Assembly: GCA_016708725.1 (NCBI GenBank) | Contig: JADJFE010000016.1 | Span: 1 to 64,000, forward strand | Direction: 5' to 3' | DNA: 64,000 nucleotides | Origin: Candidatus Aalborgicola bjergmarkensis | GTDB taxonomy: Bacteria; Pseudomonadota; Gammaproteobacteria; Burkholderiales; Burkholderiaceae_C | Program-made: the position numbers and the translations under genes | Shown here: piece by piece, positions 33,597 through 42,535 of the stretch | Layout: each line of letters begins with the position of its first letter | Numbering within the stretch: position 1 is the first letter of the stretch | Notes under the pieces: generated by a model | What the model was told of the DNA's origin: nothing | Seen by the model: the letters and a program-made list of their open reading frames with translations, nothing else | Database searches by the model: none

Positions 33597-35180
33597 ATGT
33601 CATCCACCATCAACACCAACATCCAGTCGCTGACCGCGCAGCGCAATCTGTCAACGTCACAACTGGCAATGGCTACTTCCATGAACCGCTTGTCTTCCGG
33701 GCTGCGTATCAACAGCGCGAAAGACGACGCAGCCGGTCTGGCTATCAGCGAACGTTTTACGGCGCAAATTCGTGGTGTTAACCAGGCGGCGCGCAACGCC
33801 AATGACGGTATTTCGCTCTCGCAAGTGGCGGAAGGTGCATTGAATAGTGCCTCGACCATTTTGCAGCGGGTGCGTGAATTGGCCGTGCAATCGGCCAATG
33901 CCACCAACAGTGCCAGTGACCGCGCTGCGCTGAATGCCGAAGTGAACCAGTTGAGTGCTGAACTGGACCGGATCGCGAAAACTACCCAGTTCAATGGTCA
34001 GAACATTCTGGATGGCAGTTTCACGTCGGCTTCTTTCCAGGTTGGCGCCAATGCGCATCAGACCATCATTGCCACCACAGCGAATTTCAGTACCAGTAAA
34101 TATGGCAATAACCGAATCGGTTCCGTGATTGCTACCAGTACCGGCGGTCCTGGTGATCTGGTGCTGGGTACGCCAACACCGGTTGGAACCAATCCAACCA
34201 CTGCCGGAGTGTCTGCTACGTCCAGCATCACTGCGGATGCGTTGACCATCAATGGAGCCTCCGGGAGCGCTGTTATAACTATTTCAGCCGGGGATAGTGC
34301 AAAAACAGTTGCGACAGCGATCAATAACCAGACCCCCATCACCGGCGTGTTGGCGCTTGCGCGCACGGAAATTGAGATGAATACTTTCGATAATCCAGGA
34401 AGTTATGTTCTGGCAGTGGTGTCGAGCAACGATGCAAGCACGCCGGTTTCCGTGGCATTCAACGTGGGTGCCATTCCTGGCAGTGCTCCTCCCGTGGCAG
34501 CCAATACGCCAGACGGACTGGCGGCGGCCGTGACAGCCTTCAACGACAAGTCTGCCGCTACGGGGGTTACTGCCAGACTTAACACCAATGGCACCGGAAT
34601 CATTTTGACTAATGATGCAGGTAATGACATCAAGATTACTAATACCAACACATCGCAGGGACAATTTGAAATGGGGGATGTTGGTGGTGCTGCACCGCGA
34701 GCGGTCATTACCAATGCACCAGATGATGGTTACGTCACGGGCGCCATCACCCTGGACTCCGACAAGACCTTTGGTATTCTCACCACTGCCGGTGTAGCCG
34801 CAGTGCAAGGGACTCCCTCCACCAGCTTTTTCACCTCAGCTGCTTCAGCCAGCCAATTGCAAGCGGTCAATACCCTGGATGTATCCACCGTGGACGCGGC
34901 CACGCGCACTTTGAGCACGGTGGATGCCGGGATTTCGGTGATTGCCAGTCAACGGGCTAAATTTGGCGCTTTGCAATCGCGTTTTGAAACCGCCATTACC
35001 AGTTTGCAAACCACCTCGGAAAACCTGAGTGCTTCGCGTTCACGCATTCAGGATGCCGATTTTGCATTGGAAACAGCGAACCTGACGCGCACCCAGATAT
35101 TGCAGCAGGCTGGCACCGCCATGGTGGCGCAAGCCAATCAGCTGCCCAACTCCGTGTTGCAGTTGCTCAAGGGCGGTTGA
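33597..35180 (+). CDS. fliC: Flagellin (paralogue 4, divergent)
   Basis: 527 residues, on the opposite strand from the other three. The ends are typical ('SSTINTNIQSLTAQRNLSTS', 'TAMVAQANQLPNSVLQLLKGG'). The centre again has a flagellin IN-like motif ('DALTINGASGSAVITISAGD') but is clearly diverged from the tandem trio, and it lacks their conserved leader. RBS TAGGAG lies six bases before the ATG. It may be an older paralogue, used under different conditions. A perfect 8-bp stem, TTGTAGGG/CCCTACAA, follows the stop at 35198-35218 but lacks a T run. Confidence 0.95.
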   Translation: MSSTINTNIQSLTAQRNLSTSQLAMATSMNRLSSGLRINSAKDDAAGLAISERFTAQIRGVNQAARNANDGISLSQVAEGALNSASTILQRVRELAVQSANATNSASDRAALNAEVNQLSAELDRIAKTTQFNGQNILDGSFTSASFQVGANAHQTIIATTANFSTSKYGNNRIGSVIATSTGGPGDLVLGTPTPVGTNPTTAGVSATSSITADALTINGASGSAVITISAGDSAKTVATAINNQTPITGVLALARTEIEMNTFDNPGSYVLAVVSSNDASTPVSVAFNVGAIPGSAPPVAANTPDGLAAAVTAFNDKSAATGVTARLNTNGTGIILTNDAGNDIKITNTNTSQGQFEMGDVGGAAPRAVITNAPDDGYVTGAITLDSDKTFGILTTAGVAAVQGTPSTSFFTSAASASQLQAVNTLDVSTVDAATRTLSTVDAGISVIASQRAKFGALQSRFETAITSLQTTSENLSASRSRIQDADFALETANLTRTQILQQAGTAMVAQANQLPNSVLQLLKGG

Positions 35181-35344
35181 TCGGTCGGTTATACGGTTTG
35201 TAGGGGAATTCCCTACAAGCATTCCGCATTTTTCTGACATCTGGATTAGCGGCTTTCTGATTTAAGTTTTTGTTCGTTACAGCCAGAATAGACCCATGGC
35301 GATTCAAACGAATTGCCCCCACTACCAGGAACCAGGAGCACAAA

Positions 35345-35671
35345 ATGACCAACGACCAAATCCAGGCTGAAATCCGGGAAGCTAATCTGACCTATCTCAT
35401 GCTGGCGCAAAATCTGATTCGCCAGGATAAGGCGGAAGCCTTGTTTCGTTTAGGCTTGTCCGAGGAAGCTGCAGACATGATTGCTGCATTGTCTTCGGCC
35501 CAGGTTCTGAAAATTGCTTCGGGCAACATGCTGTTGTGTCGTTTCCGGGTGGATGACGATATCGTCTGGAGCTTGCTGACCAATCACAATGTGAACAAGG
35601 TTGACAATGATTCCACCACCAAGCTGCACGCCAGCATCCTGATGGCCGGGCGTTACGCTGAAGCCATGTAA
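35345..35671 (+). CDS. flhD: Flagellar transcriptional activator FlhD
   Basis: 108 residues from the ATG at 35345, with AGGAG eight bases upstream. The pattern 'IREANLTYLMLAQNLIRQDK' and 'ALFRLGLSEEAADMIAALSSAQVLKIA' is that of FlhD throughout. It forms the FlhD4C2 complex that turns on class II flagellar genes. It is followed by flhC with 32 bp between, the standard operon. The leader is 164 bp after flagellin 4. Confidence 0.96.
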   Translation: MTNDQIQAEIREANLTYLMLAQNLIRQDKAEALFRLGLSEEAADMIAALSSAQVLKIASGNMLLCRFRVDDDIVWSLLTNHNVNKVDNDSTTKLHASILMAGRYAEAM

Positions 35672-35703
35672 GGCGTTTTCTAAACTTCTCCCGGAGCAAT
35701 ACC

Positions 35704-36240
35704 ATGGCCACTAAAAGTGTTTTGAATGATTCCAGGCAAGTCGAACGCGCCGTTGCATTGATTCAGTTGGGTGCGCGTCTGCAGGTTTTGGAAAGCGAAA
35801 CCGATTTGTCGTATGAACGTCTGTTGCGCTTGTACAAGGAAGTTGCCGGACGCTCTCCTAGCAAGGGGCAGCTGCCATTCTCGACGGAATGGTTCCTGAC
35901 CTGGCAGCCCAATATCCATGCATCGCTTTTTCAAAACATCTACGAGTATCTGACCAAGGTGTCGGCCATGGAAGACATTGATGCGGTCATGGCAGCCTAT
36001 CGGCTCTATACCGAACAGATCGCGGCTTGTGGTATGGATCCGCTATTGTCCATTACCCGTGCCTGGCGTCTCGTCAAGTTCATCGACAACCATATGTTAT
36101 CCATGACCAGGTGCAGTAAATGCGGCGGCCATTTTGTGTCAGAGGCGTATGAGAATGCGCGTCACTACGAATGTGGCCTGTGCACACCTCCTGCCCGTGC
36201 CGGTAAAGGTGCTGTTGGCGGTGGAATTATGCTGCACTGA
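35704..36240 (+). CDS. flhC: Flagellar transcriptional activator FlhC
   Basis: 178 residues. The FlhC core 'LIQLGARLQVLESETDLSYERLLRLYKEV' and 'KGQLPFSTEWFLTWQPNIHASLF' is intact. The zinc site is visible as 'CSKCGGHFV' and 'YECGLC'. It is the DNA-binding partner of FlhD. The presence of flhDC rather than an fleQ-type regulator fits Burkholderiales flagellar control. Confidence 0.96.
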   Translation: MATKSVLNDSRQVERAVALIQLGARLQVLESETDLSYERLLRLYKEVAGRSPSKGQLPFSTEWFLTWQPNIHASLFQNIYEYLTKVSAMEDIDAVMAAYRLYTEQIAACGMDPLLSITRAWRLVKFIDNHMLSMTRCSKCGGHFVSEAYENARHYECGLCTPPARAGKGAVGGGIMLH

Positions 36241-36249
36241 TTTGCCACG

Positions 36250-36957
36250 CTATTCGGTAGTGTTCGGTTGCTGGTTTAGTGGCGTTTGTGTCACGTAGTG
36301 CAGTACAAGTTTGTCGTGTTGCGTCGTGTTCTTGAAGGACATTCCGATAAAGTAGTAGTCCTCAGTTCCGGCCTTGTTGTTGTGGCAAATGGTACCGACA
36401 ACGGAGAGGTCCTCTTGCGTGCCATCAATAGCCACAGTCATTGACAATTTCACCGATTCGCCAACTGCAGCGAGTTGCGAATCGGCTTTGATCATGGCTC
36501 CTTGCATGCTTATGTCCACCAAGGTCGCTTCTACTGTTTTCGGATTTAGCGGATCGTCCTTGTTCGGGATTTCAACTGTGGTGGGCCAAGAAACTTTTGT
36601 TCGCATGGACTGGCGAACCATCCGTGCATCAACATGGGCCGGGTATGCGAGCAGTGCGTATGCAAAAGGCTTTTCAAAAGTTTGCAGAACCTTGCTCAGG
36701 AAAGAAAATTCATACTGGCCTGTGAAGCCGCGCACAACACAGACTTCGCCCTCATCCAGTTCGGTTTTAACTCCATCCGGACCCATGGGGCCGACCATCA
36801 CGCCTTTTCCTGTGATGGCCCCAAGATACTGTGCCTCCTTTTTGTTTGCTCCTTCAACAAGTCGCCGGGTCTGAAGCGCCATGCCTGTTCTGAGCCCCAG
36901 GGCGCGCAAAGGCAGCTTTTCGACAAGCGTGCCACGGATGTCTTCGTCATTTGTCAT
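36250..36957 (-). CDS. PilZ domain protein, YcgR-like c-di-GMP receptor
   Basis: 235 residues. The N-terminal half is a YcgR-N-like beta domain. The C-terminal PilZ domain has the c-di-GMP motif RxxxR ('RQSMR', residues ~116-120) and the downstream 'DISMQGA' (D/NxSxxG). Proteins of this type brake flagellar motors or tune motility when c-di-GMP is high. It is convergent with flhC, with 9 bp between the stops. The name ycgR would be reasonable but orthology is not certain. Confidence 0.85.
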   Translation of the reverse strand: MTNDEDIRGTLVEKLPLRALGLRTGMALQTRRLVEGANKKEAQYLGAITGKGVMVGPMGPDGVKTELDEGEVCVVRGFTGQYEFSFLSKVLQTFEKPFAYALLAYPAHVDARMVRQSMRTKVSWPTTVEIPNKDDPLNPKTVEATLVDISMQGAMIKADSQLAAVGESVKLSMTVAIDGTQEDLSVVGTICHNNKAGTEDYYFIGMSFKNTTQHDKLVLHYVTQTPLNQQPNTTE

Positions 36958-37009
36958 GGGTTATCTCCTTGCTGGTTATTGCGTGCAATGTAGCACTGCG
37001 GTTCTTGTT

Positions 37010-37702
37010 TCAGAGTCCGGTAAGTTTGTCGGCTTCAATGGCAATATCCAGCGCCTCCAGGAAATCCTTGCGTACTTTGAGTTTGGTTTGCTTGTGCGCC
37101 GTCATGTTCAGGCTCTTGAGCTGTTGGGCTATTTCCGTGGCCGTTGGTAGTAGTTGTTCGGTATCCACTATCTGGTCCAGGAAGCCGGCAGGTACAGCGG
37201 ACGAGGGTGTGAACATTTCGGCATTGATGACGGCACGTTGAAAGTGGGCGTTACCTAGACGGTTTCGCGCGAGGGTGATTCCTACCTGGTGCATGGTCAT
37301 GCCAATCTTGACTTCGTTGAGACCGATATTGAAAGGACCCTCCACGCCGATGCGGTAATCAGCCGACAGCAACAAGAATGCCCCCTTGGCCACTGCATGA
37401 CCGGAGCAGGCAACAATGATGGGGTGAGGATGGGCGAGCATGCGACGTGCCAAAGTCGAACCTGCAGTTACGAGGTCTATGGCATTCTGTCGACCAGAAA
37501 GCATGGTTTTCAGGTCATAGCCGCCACTGAGAATGCCAGGTTGACCAGTTACTACCACCACCGCCTGGTTTGCCTCGGCTTGGTCAAGTGCGGTGTTGAA
37601 ATCGGCAATCAATTGGTGGGATATGGCATTGACTTTGCCATTGCATAGTGTCAGAGTGGCCACGCCGTCTGTCAGGCTGTAAGTAACTAGCTGTTCGTTC
37701 AT
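37010..37702 (-). CDS. Crotonase/enoyl-CoA hydratase family protein
   Basis: 230 residues, shorter than the usual ~260. The crotonase fold is recognisable from 'VATLTLCNGKVNAISHQLI', the oxyanion loop 'GILSGGYDLKTM' and the second loop 'SGHAVAKGAFLLLSADYRIG', followed by 'GLNEVKIGM', which carries one acidic residue at the usual catalytic position. The 'NGKVNAIS' segment departs from the common RP-x-xNAL form. The substrate cannot be inferred. It stands alone between a PilZ gene and proC. Confidence 0.85.
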   Translation of the reverse strand: MNEQLVTYSLTDGVATLTLCNGKVNAISHQLIADFNTALDQAEANQAVVVVTGQPGILSGGYDLKTMLSGRQNAIDLVTAGSTLARRMLAHPHPIIVACSGHAVAKGAFLLLSADYRIGVEGPFNIGLNEVKIGMTMHQVGITLARNRLGNAHFQRAVINAEMFTPSSAVPAGFLDQIVDTEQLLPTATEIAQQLKSLNMTAHKQTKLKVRKDFLEALDIAIEADKLTGL

Positions 37703-37778
37703 GATGATGTCTTCTTTGTAAAAGATAAAGGCGATAAAGGAGTCGGTTTAACGCTGCGTGCATGGAATGCGTTGGTTT

Positions 37779-38594
37779 CTATTCTTGCCCAAAAGTATCA
37801 CCCATCTCCTTTGCACGGTGTTGCGCTGCATGCAGGGCAGTTGTAAAAACGTGTTTCAAATGGTTGTCTTCCATCGAGGTAATGGCCGCATGTGTGGTGC
37901 CGCCCTTGGATGTTACGCGTTGGCGCAAGATTTCTGGTGGATCGGATGACGTGCGGGCTAGTTCGCCCGCGCCAATAAACGTGGCGACGGTCAATTTATA
38001 AGCCTGTTCATGCGTCAATCCCATTTCGATACCTGCTGCAGTCATGGTTTCCATAAAATAGAACATGTAGGCAGGACCAGAACCAGAGATGGCGGTTGCT
38101 GCATCCAGTTGTGATTCGCTACTCAACCAAAGATACTCTCCGGTGCTTGCTGCGATGCGCTCGATTTGCCTGCGCTGGGGTTCGGACACCGCAGCACGTG
38201 CGAACAGTGCTGATATCCCCTTTCCAATAAGTGCAGGTGTGTTGGGCATGGCCCGTACGACGTGTTGGTTGTCAAGCCACTGGGCAATGGTGTCGCTACG
38301 AACGCCGGCAGCCACACTAAGGTGCAGGGCGTTTCTTGTGTACAAGCGGGCTGCAATGGTGGCTTCCTTCAGTGACTGGGGTTTGACAGCCCAGATTACC
38401 AGGGTTGCTTGTTCTAAAGCAGGGTAACCTTGGTTTGTGACCCGGATGCCGAATTGTTTGCGTAATTGTTCCTGCGCGCTGGGCAGCGGGTCTACTACGT
38501 CCAGTTGTTCAGCCGGAAAGCCTTGGCGCAACATTCCGCCAATCATGGCACTGGCCATGTTTCCTCCACCAATAAAAACAATACGCTCGTTCAT
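37779..38594 (-). CDS. proC: Pyrroline-5-carboxylate reductase
   Basis: 271 residues, the family's normal length. The Rossmann start is 'RIVFIGGGNMASAMIGGML', and the C-terminal signature is 'ISGSGPAYMFYFMETMTAAGIEMGL' with 'SKGGTTHAAI'. It reduces pyrroline-5-carboxylate to proline with NAD(P)H. It is divergent from the ribosomal operon, with a 280-bp intergenic region that must hold both promoters. Confidence 0.96.
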   Translation of the reverse strand: MNERIVFIGGGNMASAMIGGMLRQGFPAEQLDVVDPLPSAQEQLRKQFGIRVTNQGYPALEQATLVIWAVKPQSLKEATIAARLYTRNALHLSVAAGVRSDTIAQWLDNQHVVRAMPNTPALIGKGISALFARAAVSEPQRRQIERIAASTGEYLWLSSESQLDAATAISGSGPAYMFYFMETMTAAGIEMGLTHEQAYKLTVATFIGAGELARTSSDPPEILRQRVTSKGGTTHAAITSMEDNHLKHVFTTALHAAQHRAKEMGDTFGQE

Positions 38595-38874
38595 GGCACT
38601 TCAGTGTTTGGGTTGCTGCAAATCGGATGTGGATTGTCGCAGGAGTGTGTCGGCATGATTTTGCAGTTTGTGGCATAAAAAGTAGAAAAAATATCTGGAA
38701 GTGTAAAAAGTGATGGCATAATCGTGGGCTTCGCTCGAAATGAGTGCAGACTATCTGCCCAAATGAATGTACATGAGTGGTTCATGTTGCAAACAGCGGG
38801 CCCAAGACTGGCTTGGTGTCGGTGCTTGCCGTGTTTCGGCAGTGTTGCTCCTGGTGCAAGTTGGGAATATTGAA
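38595..38874. promoter_or_regulatory. Divergent proC/rplN promoter region
   Basis: 280 bp without a gene. On the plus strand GGCATAAT (38713-38720) is a plausible extended -10 for the ribosomal operon; no strong -35 is visible. A frame from 38764 reads into rplN but has no ribosomal homology and is rejected as N-terminal extension. The RBS of rplN is weak (GGGAAT). Confidence 0.45.
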
Positions 38875-39243
38875 ATGATCCAGACAGAATCTCGATTGGA
38901 AGTTGCTGATAATACTGGCGCTAAGTCCGTTTTGTGCATTAAGGTGCTCGGCGGGTCGCGTCGTCGTTATGCTAGCGTTGGTGACATTATTAAAGTGAGT
39001 ATCAAAGAGGCTGCGCCGCGTGGTCGCGTCAAGAAAGGCGATATTTACAGTGCGGTTGTGGTTCGTACTGCCAAAGGAATACGGCGTGCTGATGGTTCTT
39101 TGGTCAAGTTTGATGGGAATGCGGCGGTGTTGCTCAATGCCAAGTTGGAGCCTATCGGAACGCGTATCTTTGGGCCGGTGACGCGTGAGTTGCGTACAGA
39201 AAGGTTCATGAAGATTGTGTCTTTGGCTCCTGAAGTTTTGTGA
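38875..39243 (+). CDS. rplN: 50S ribosomal protein L14
   Basis: 122 residues from the ATG at 38875, exactly the family length ('MIQTESRLEVADNTGAKSVL', ending 'KIVSLAPEVL'). It is the first gene of the operon here; no rpsQ, rpmC or rplP lies upstream. L14 binds 23S rRNA at the subunit interface. Confidence 0.98.
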   Translation: MIQTESRLEVADNTGAKSVLCIKVLGGSRRRYASVGDIIKVSIKEAAPRGRVKKGDIYSAVVVRTAKGIRRADGSLVKFDGNAAVLLNAKLEPIGTRIFGPVTRELRTERFMKIVSLAPEVL

Positions 39244-39252
39244 GGATATGTC

Positions 39253-39573
39253 ATGAACAAGATTCGCAAGGGTGATGAGATTGTTGTTATTGCGGGGCGT
39301 GATAAAGGCAAGCGCGGAAAAGTGTCCTCTCGTAAGGATGACTCTCACGTGATTGTTGACGGGTTGAATATGGTGAAGAAGCATGTTAAACCGAATCCGA
39401 TGAAAAACACGGTGGGTGGTATTCTGGAGAAGGCGATGCCCTTGCATCAGTCGAATGTGGCGATATTTAATGTTGCAACAGGGAAGGCAGATCGGGTGGG
39501 TATCAAGGTGTTGGATGGTGGTAAGCGCGTGCGCGTCTATAAGTCCACTGGCGAAGAAATTAAGGTGGCATGA
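39253..39573 (+). CDS. rplX: 50S ribosomal protein L24
   Basis: 106 residues. The KOW motif 'IRKGDEIVVIAGRDKGKRGKV' is at the N-terminus. L24 starts assembly of the large subunit. It starts 9 bp after rplN, and its stop overlaps the first possible rplE start as ATGA. Confidence 0.98.
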   Translation: MNKIRKGDEIVVIAGRDKGKRGKVSSRKDDSHVIVDGLNMVKKHVKPNPMKNTVGGILEKAMPLHQSNVAIFNVATGKADRVGIKVLDGGKRVRVYKSTGEEIKVA

Positions 39574-40115
39574 ATATGGCGCGCTTGCAACAACAATTTC
39601 GTGAAAAACTGGTGCCGGAGTTGATGGCCAAGTTTGGTTATGTCTCGGCTATGCAGGTTCCCCGGTTGACGAAAATCACTCTCAACATGGGTGTTGGTGA
39701 GGCTGTGGCTGATAAGAAGGTAATGGATAATGCGGTTGGTGATCTGACGAAGATTGCAGGTCAAAAGCCGGTAGTCACAAAATCAAGGAAGGCGATTGCG
39801 GGTTTCAAAATTCGTGAAAATCAGCCGATTGGTTGCATGGTGACTCTGCGAGGTGTGCGGATGTACGAGTTTTTGGATCGTTTTGTTACGGTTGCCTTGC
39901 CTCGTGTGCGTGACTTTCGTGGTATTTCTGGTCGAGCGTTTGATGGTCGTGGTAATTACAACATTGGTGTTAAAGAGCAAATAATCTTCCCTGAAATTGA
40001 GTATGACAAGGTGGATGTTTTGCGTGGCCTGAATATAAGCATTACTACGACCGCCAAGACCGATGAAGAGTGCAAGGCGTTGCTGCTCGGCTTTCGTTTT
40101 CCGTTCAAGAATTGA
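39570..40115 (+). CDS. rplE: 50S ribosomal protein L5
   Basis: 181 residues from the overlapping ATG at 39570, or 179 from the ATG at 39576, which gives the more usual 'MARLQQ' start. The L5 signature 'PRLTKITLNMGVGEAVADKK' is present, and the protein ends 'LLGFRFPFKN'. It binds 5S rRNA in the central protuberance. The translation start is coupled to the rplX stop. Confidence 0.97.
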   Translation: MNMARLQQQFREKLVPELMAKFGYVSAMQVPRLTKITLNMGVGEAVADKKVMDNAVGDLTKIAGQKPVVTKSRKAIAGFKIRENQPIGCMVTLRGVRMYEFLDRFVTVALPRVRDFRGISGRAFDGRGNYNIGVKEQIIFPEIEYDKVDVLRGLNISITTTAKTDEECKALLLGFRFPFKN

Positions 40116-40123
40116 GGTGTTTT

Positions 40124-40429
40124 GTGGCTAAGAAGGCTTTAATCGAGCGTGAGCTCAAGCGTGACAAGTTGGTTGCGAAGTATGCCAAGAAATACTCTGA
40201 ACTCAAGGCAATTGCCGATGATTTCAAACGAACCGATGCAGAGCGTATGACTGCGCGTCTTGGTTTGCAAAAAATTCCGCGTAATGCTAATCCGACTCGG
40301 CAGCGTAATCGTTGTGCAATTACGGGGCGTCCACGCGGAACCTTTCAGCATTTTGGACTGGGTCGGGCCAAGATACGTGAAATGGCCTTTGTCGGAGAGA
40401 TTCCCGGCATTGTCAAGGCCAGTTGGTAA
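40124..40429 (+). CDS. rpsN: 30S ribosomal protein S14
   Basis: 101 residues, starting with GTG at 40124 preceded by GAGGTG. This is the long, zinc-free form: the four zinc cysteines of the short form are absent. It includes 'RNRCAITGRPRGTFQHFGLGR' and ends 'GEIPGIVKASW'. The upstream in-frame extension from 40070 lies inside rplE and is rejected. Confidence 0.97.
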   Translation: MAKKALIERELKRDKLVAKYAKKYSELKAIADDFKRTDAERMTARLGLQKIPRNANPTRQRNRCAITGRPRGTFQHFGLGRAKIREMAFVGEIPGIVKASW

Positions 40430-40447
40430 GCGGCAGGAGAATTCAGT

Positions 40448-40843
40448 ATGAGCATGAGTGATCCCATTGCCGATTTGTTAACTCGCATTCGTAATGCGCA
40501 AATGGTGGCTAAGACGGTTGTATTGGTGCCGTCTTCCAAGGTGAAAGTTGCAATTGCCCAAGTTTTGAAAGATGAGGGTTATATTGATGGCTTTAAAGTT
40601 TCCGTGACCGGTGGCAAGGCTGAGCTGGAAATACTTCTCAAGTATTATGCGGGTCGCCCGGTTATTGAGCGCATAGAGCGGGTCAGTCGTCCTGGCTTGC
40701 GTGTTTATCGTGGTAGTTCTGCCATCCCGCAAGTTCAGAATGGTCTTGGGGTTGCAATTGTGACAACTCCAAAGGGTGTTATGACTGATCGTAAGGCGCG
40801 TGCTTCCGGTGTTGGTGGCGAAGTTTTGTGCTATGTCGCCTGA
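40448..40843 (+). CDS. rpsH: 30S ribosomal protein S8
   Basis: 131 residues, the normal length ('MSDPIADLLTRIRNAQMV', 'RPGLRVYRGSSAIPQVQNG'). S8 binds helix 21 of 16S rRNA. In E. coli it is also the translational repressor of the spc operon, acting at the rplE start; whether that applies to this rearranged operon is open. Confidence 0.98.
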   Translation: MSMSDPIADLLTRIRNAQMVAKTVVLVPSSKVKVAIAQVLKDEGYIDGFKVSVTGGKAELEILLKYYAGRPVIERIERVSRPGLRVYRGSSAIPQVQNGLGVAIVTTPKGVMTDRKARASGVGGEVLCYVA

Positions 40844-40869
40844 ATTTGGGCCTGGAGGAGAAATTTAAT

Positions 40870-41403
40870 ATGTCTCGTGTAGGTAAATTACCGGTAATGG
40901 TTCCTGCTGGCGTTGATGTTTTGGTGCAGGGTGATCAGATCAGTGTCAAGGGTAGCGGCGGTGCTTTGCAATTGAAGCTCAACTCCCTGGTTTCTTTGGT
41001 GAATGATGCTGGAAAATTGAGTTTTAAGCCAATAAACGATTCTCGTGCGGCAGATGCCATGTCGGGCACTATGCGTCAATTAGTGAGTAACATGGTTGTT
41101 GGCGTGACGAAGGGGTTTGAAAAGAAAATGAGCCTGGTTGGTGTGGGTTATAAAGCCCAGGCCACTGGAACAAAATTGAATCTGTCCGTGGGGTATTCGC
41201 ATCCGGTGAATATTGATATGCCTGCGGGAATTATAGTTGCGACGCCATCGCCGACCGAGGTCGTGGTAAAAGGGGCTGATCGTCAACGTGTTGGTCAGGT
41301 CGCTGCTGAAATTCGTGCTGTGCGTCCTCCGGAGCCCTATAAGGGAAAAGGGATACGTTATGCTGATGAGAAGATCGCAATTAAAGAGACCAAGAAGAAA
41401 TAA
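40870..41403 (+). CDS. rplF: 50S ribosomal protein L6
   Basis: 177 residues from the ATG at 40870, with GGAGGAG about ten bases upstream. It begins 'MSRVGKLPVMVPAGVDV' and ends 'GKGIRYADEKIAIKETKKK', with the L6 signature in 'RPPEPYKGKGIRY'. It binds near the sarcin-ricin loop. The longer frame from 40828 overlaps rpsH and is rejected. Confidence 0.98.
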   Translation: MSRVGKLPVMVPAGVDVLVQGDQISVKGSGGALQLKLNSLVSLVNDAGKLSFKPINDSRAADAMSGTMRQLVSNMVVGVTKGFEKKMSLVGVGYKAQATGTKLNLSVGYSHPVNIDMPAGIIVATPSPTEVVVKGADRQRVGQVAAEIRAVRPPEPYKGKGIRYADEKIAIKETKKK

Positions 41404-41412
41404 GGAGCTGCA

Positions 41413-41781
41413 ATGATGTTGACAAAAAAAGAGCAGCGCTTGCGCAGGGCGCGGCAAACCAGGATTCGCATTGCTGCTCAGAATGTTGCGCGGTTGACGG
41501 TGAATCGCACAAATCTGCATATTTATGCCAGCGTGATTTCTGGCGATGGCGCCAAGGTGTTGGTGGTTGCGTCAACCAATGAGCCGGAAGTGCGTACGGT
41601 GCTCGGGGCAGGTGGAAAAGGCGGCAATATCGCTGCAGCACAGATGATTGGCAAGCGTGTGGCGGAAAAGGCAAAGGCGGCTGGCATTGAAAAAGTCGCA
41701 TTTGATCGTGCGGGTTTTGCGTACCATGGTCGCGTAAAAGCGTTGGCGGATGCGGCACGTGAAGCGGGTTTGCAGTTCTAA
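41413..41781 (+). CDS. rplR: 50S ribosomal protein L18
   Basis: 122 residues from the first ATG (41413) or 121 from the second (41416); TAAGGAG precedes both. It begins 'MLTKKEQRLRRARQTRIRI' and ends 'KALADAAREAGLQF'. L18 carries 5S rRNA to the large subunit. The rplF stop is 9 bp upstream. Confidence 0.98.
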   Translation: MMLTKKEQRLRRARQTRIRIAAQNVARLTVNRTNLHIYASVISGDGAKVLVVASTNEPEVRTVLGAGGKGGNIAAAQMIGKRVAEKAKAAGIEKVAFDRAGFAYHGRVKALADAAREAGLQF

Positions 41782-41799
41782 GCGGATCGGGAATTACAA

Positions 41800-42324
41800 A
41801 TGGCTAAAGTACAAGCGAAGATGCAGGGCAAGACCGACGGACCGGAGGATGGTCTGCGGGAGAAAATGATTGCGATTAATCGCGTGACTAAAGTGGTGAA
41901 GGGTGGGCGAATTCTAGGATTCGCCGCTTTGACCGTTGTTGGTGACGGTGATGGTCGTATTGGCATGGGTAAGGGCAAGTCAAAGGAAGTGCCTGCTGCC
42001 GTGCAAAAAGCGATGGAAGAAGCGCGTCGTAACATGATCAAGATTTCGCTTAAAAATGGCTCCATTCATCACAAGGTGAAGGGCCATCACGGGGCTGCTA
42101 ATGTCATGATGATGCCGGCTCCGAAGGGCGCGGGCATCATCGCTGGCGGTCCGATGCGTGCGGTATTTGAAGTCGTCGGTATTACAGATATCGTGGCTAA
42201 GAGTCATGGTTCTACGAATCCCTATAACATGGTTCGTGCAACACTGGATGCGTTATCTGTGTCGACTACGCCGGCGGAGGTTGCTGCCAAGCGTGGCAAG
42301 ACGGTGGAAGAACTCTTTGTTTGA
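41800..42324 (+). CDS. rpsE: 30S ribosomal protein S5
   Basis: 174 residues. The double-stranded RNA-binding part 'REKMIAINRVTKVVKGGRI' and the signature 'FAALTVVGDGDGRIGMGKGKSKEVP' are intact. S5 affects decoding fidelity, and spectinomycin resistance maps to the loop containing 'VVKGGR', which is wild type here. Confidence 0.98.
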   Translation: MAKVQAKMQGKTDGPEDGLREKMIAINRVTKVVKGGRILGFAALTVVGDGDGRIGMGKGKSKEVPAAVQKAMEEARRNMIKISLKNGSIHHKVKGHHGAANVMMMPAPKGAGIIAGGPMRAVFEVVGITDIVAKSHGSTNPYNMVRATLDALSVSTTPAEVAAKRGKTVEELFV

Positions 42325-42336
42325 TTGGATGGGTAA

Positions 42337-42525
42337 ATGGGTATGACTGCACAGCAAACCGTAAAAATCCAATTGGTGCGTAGTCCGATTGGTTGTAAAG
42401 AGTCCCATCGCGCCACCGTTCGTGGTCTGGGGTTGCGAAAGATTCGTAGTACGCGTGAACTGGTGGATACGCCGGAGGTGCGTGGAATGATTAACAAAAT
42501 CAGTTACCTGGTCCGGGTGCTCTAA
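42337..42525 (+). CDS. rpmD: 50S ribosomal protein L30
   Basis: 62 residues from the first ATG, or 60 from the ATG at 42343 ('MTAQQTVKIQLVRSPIG'), which is the commoner form. It includes 'HRATVRGLGLRKIRSTREL' and ends 'MINKISYLVRVL'. It sits in the usual spc position between S5 and L15. Confidence 0.97.
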   Translation: MGMTAQQTVKIQLVRSPIGCKESHRATVRGLGLRKIRSTRELVDTPEVRGMINKISYLVRVL

Positions 42526-42535
42526 GGGTAGAACA

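Noticed and set aside
38767..38874. N-terminal extension of L14
   Set aside because: L14 is exactly 122 residues from 38875, and the extension has no ribosomal homology.
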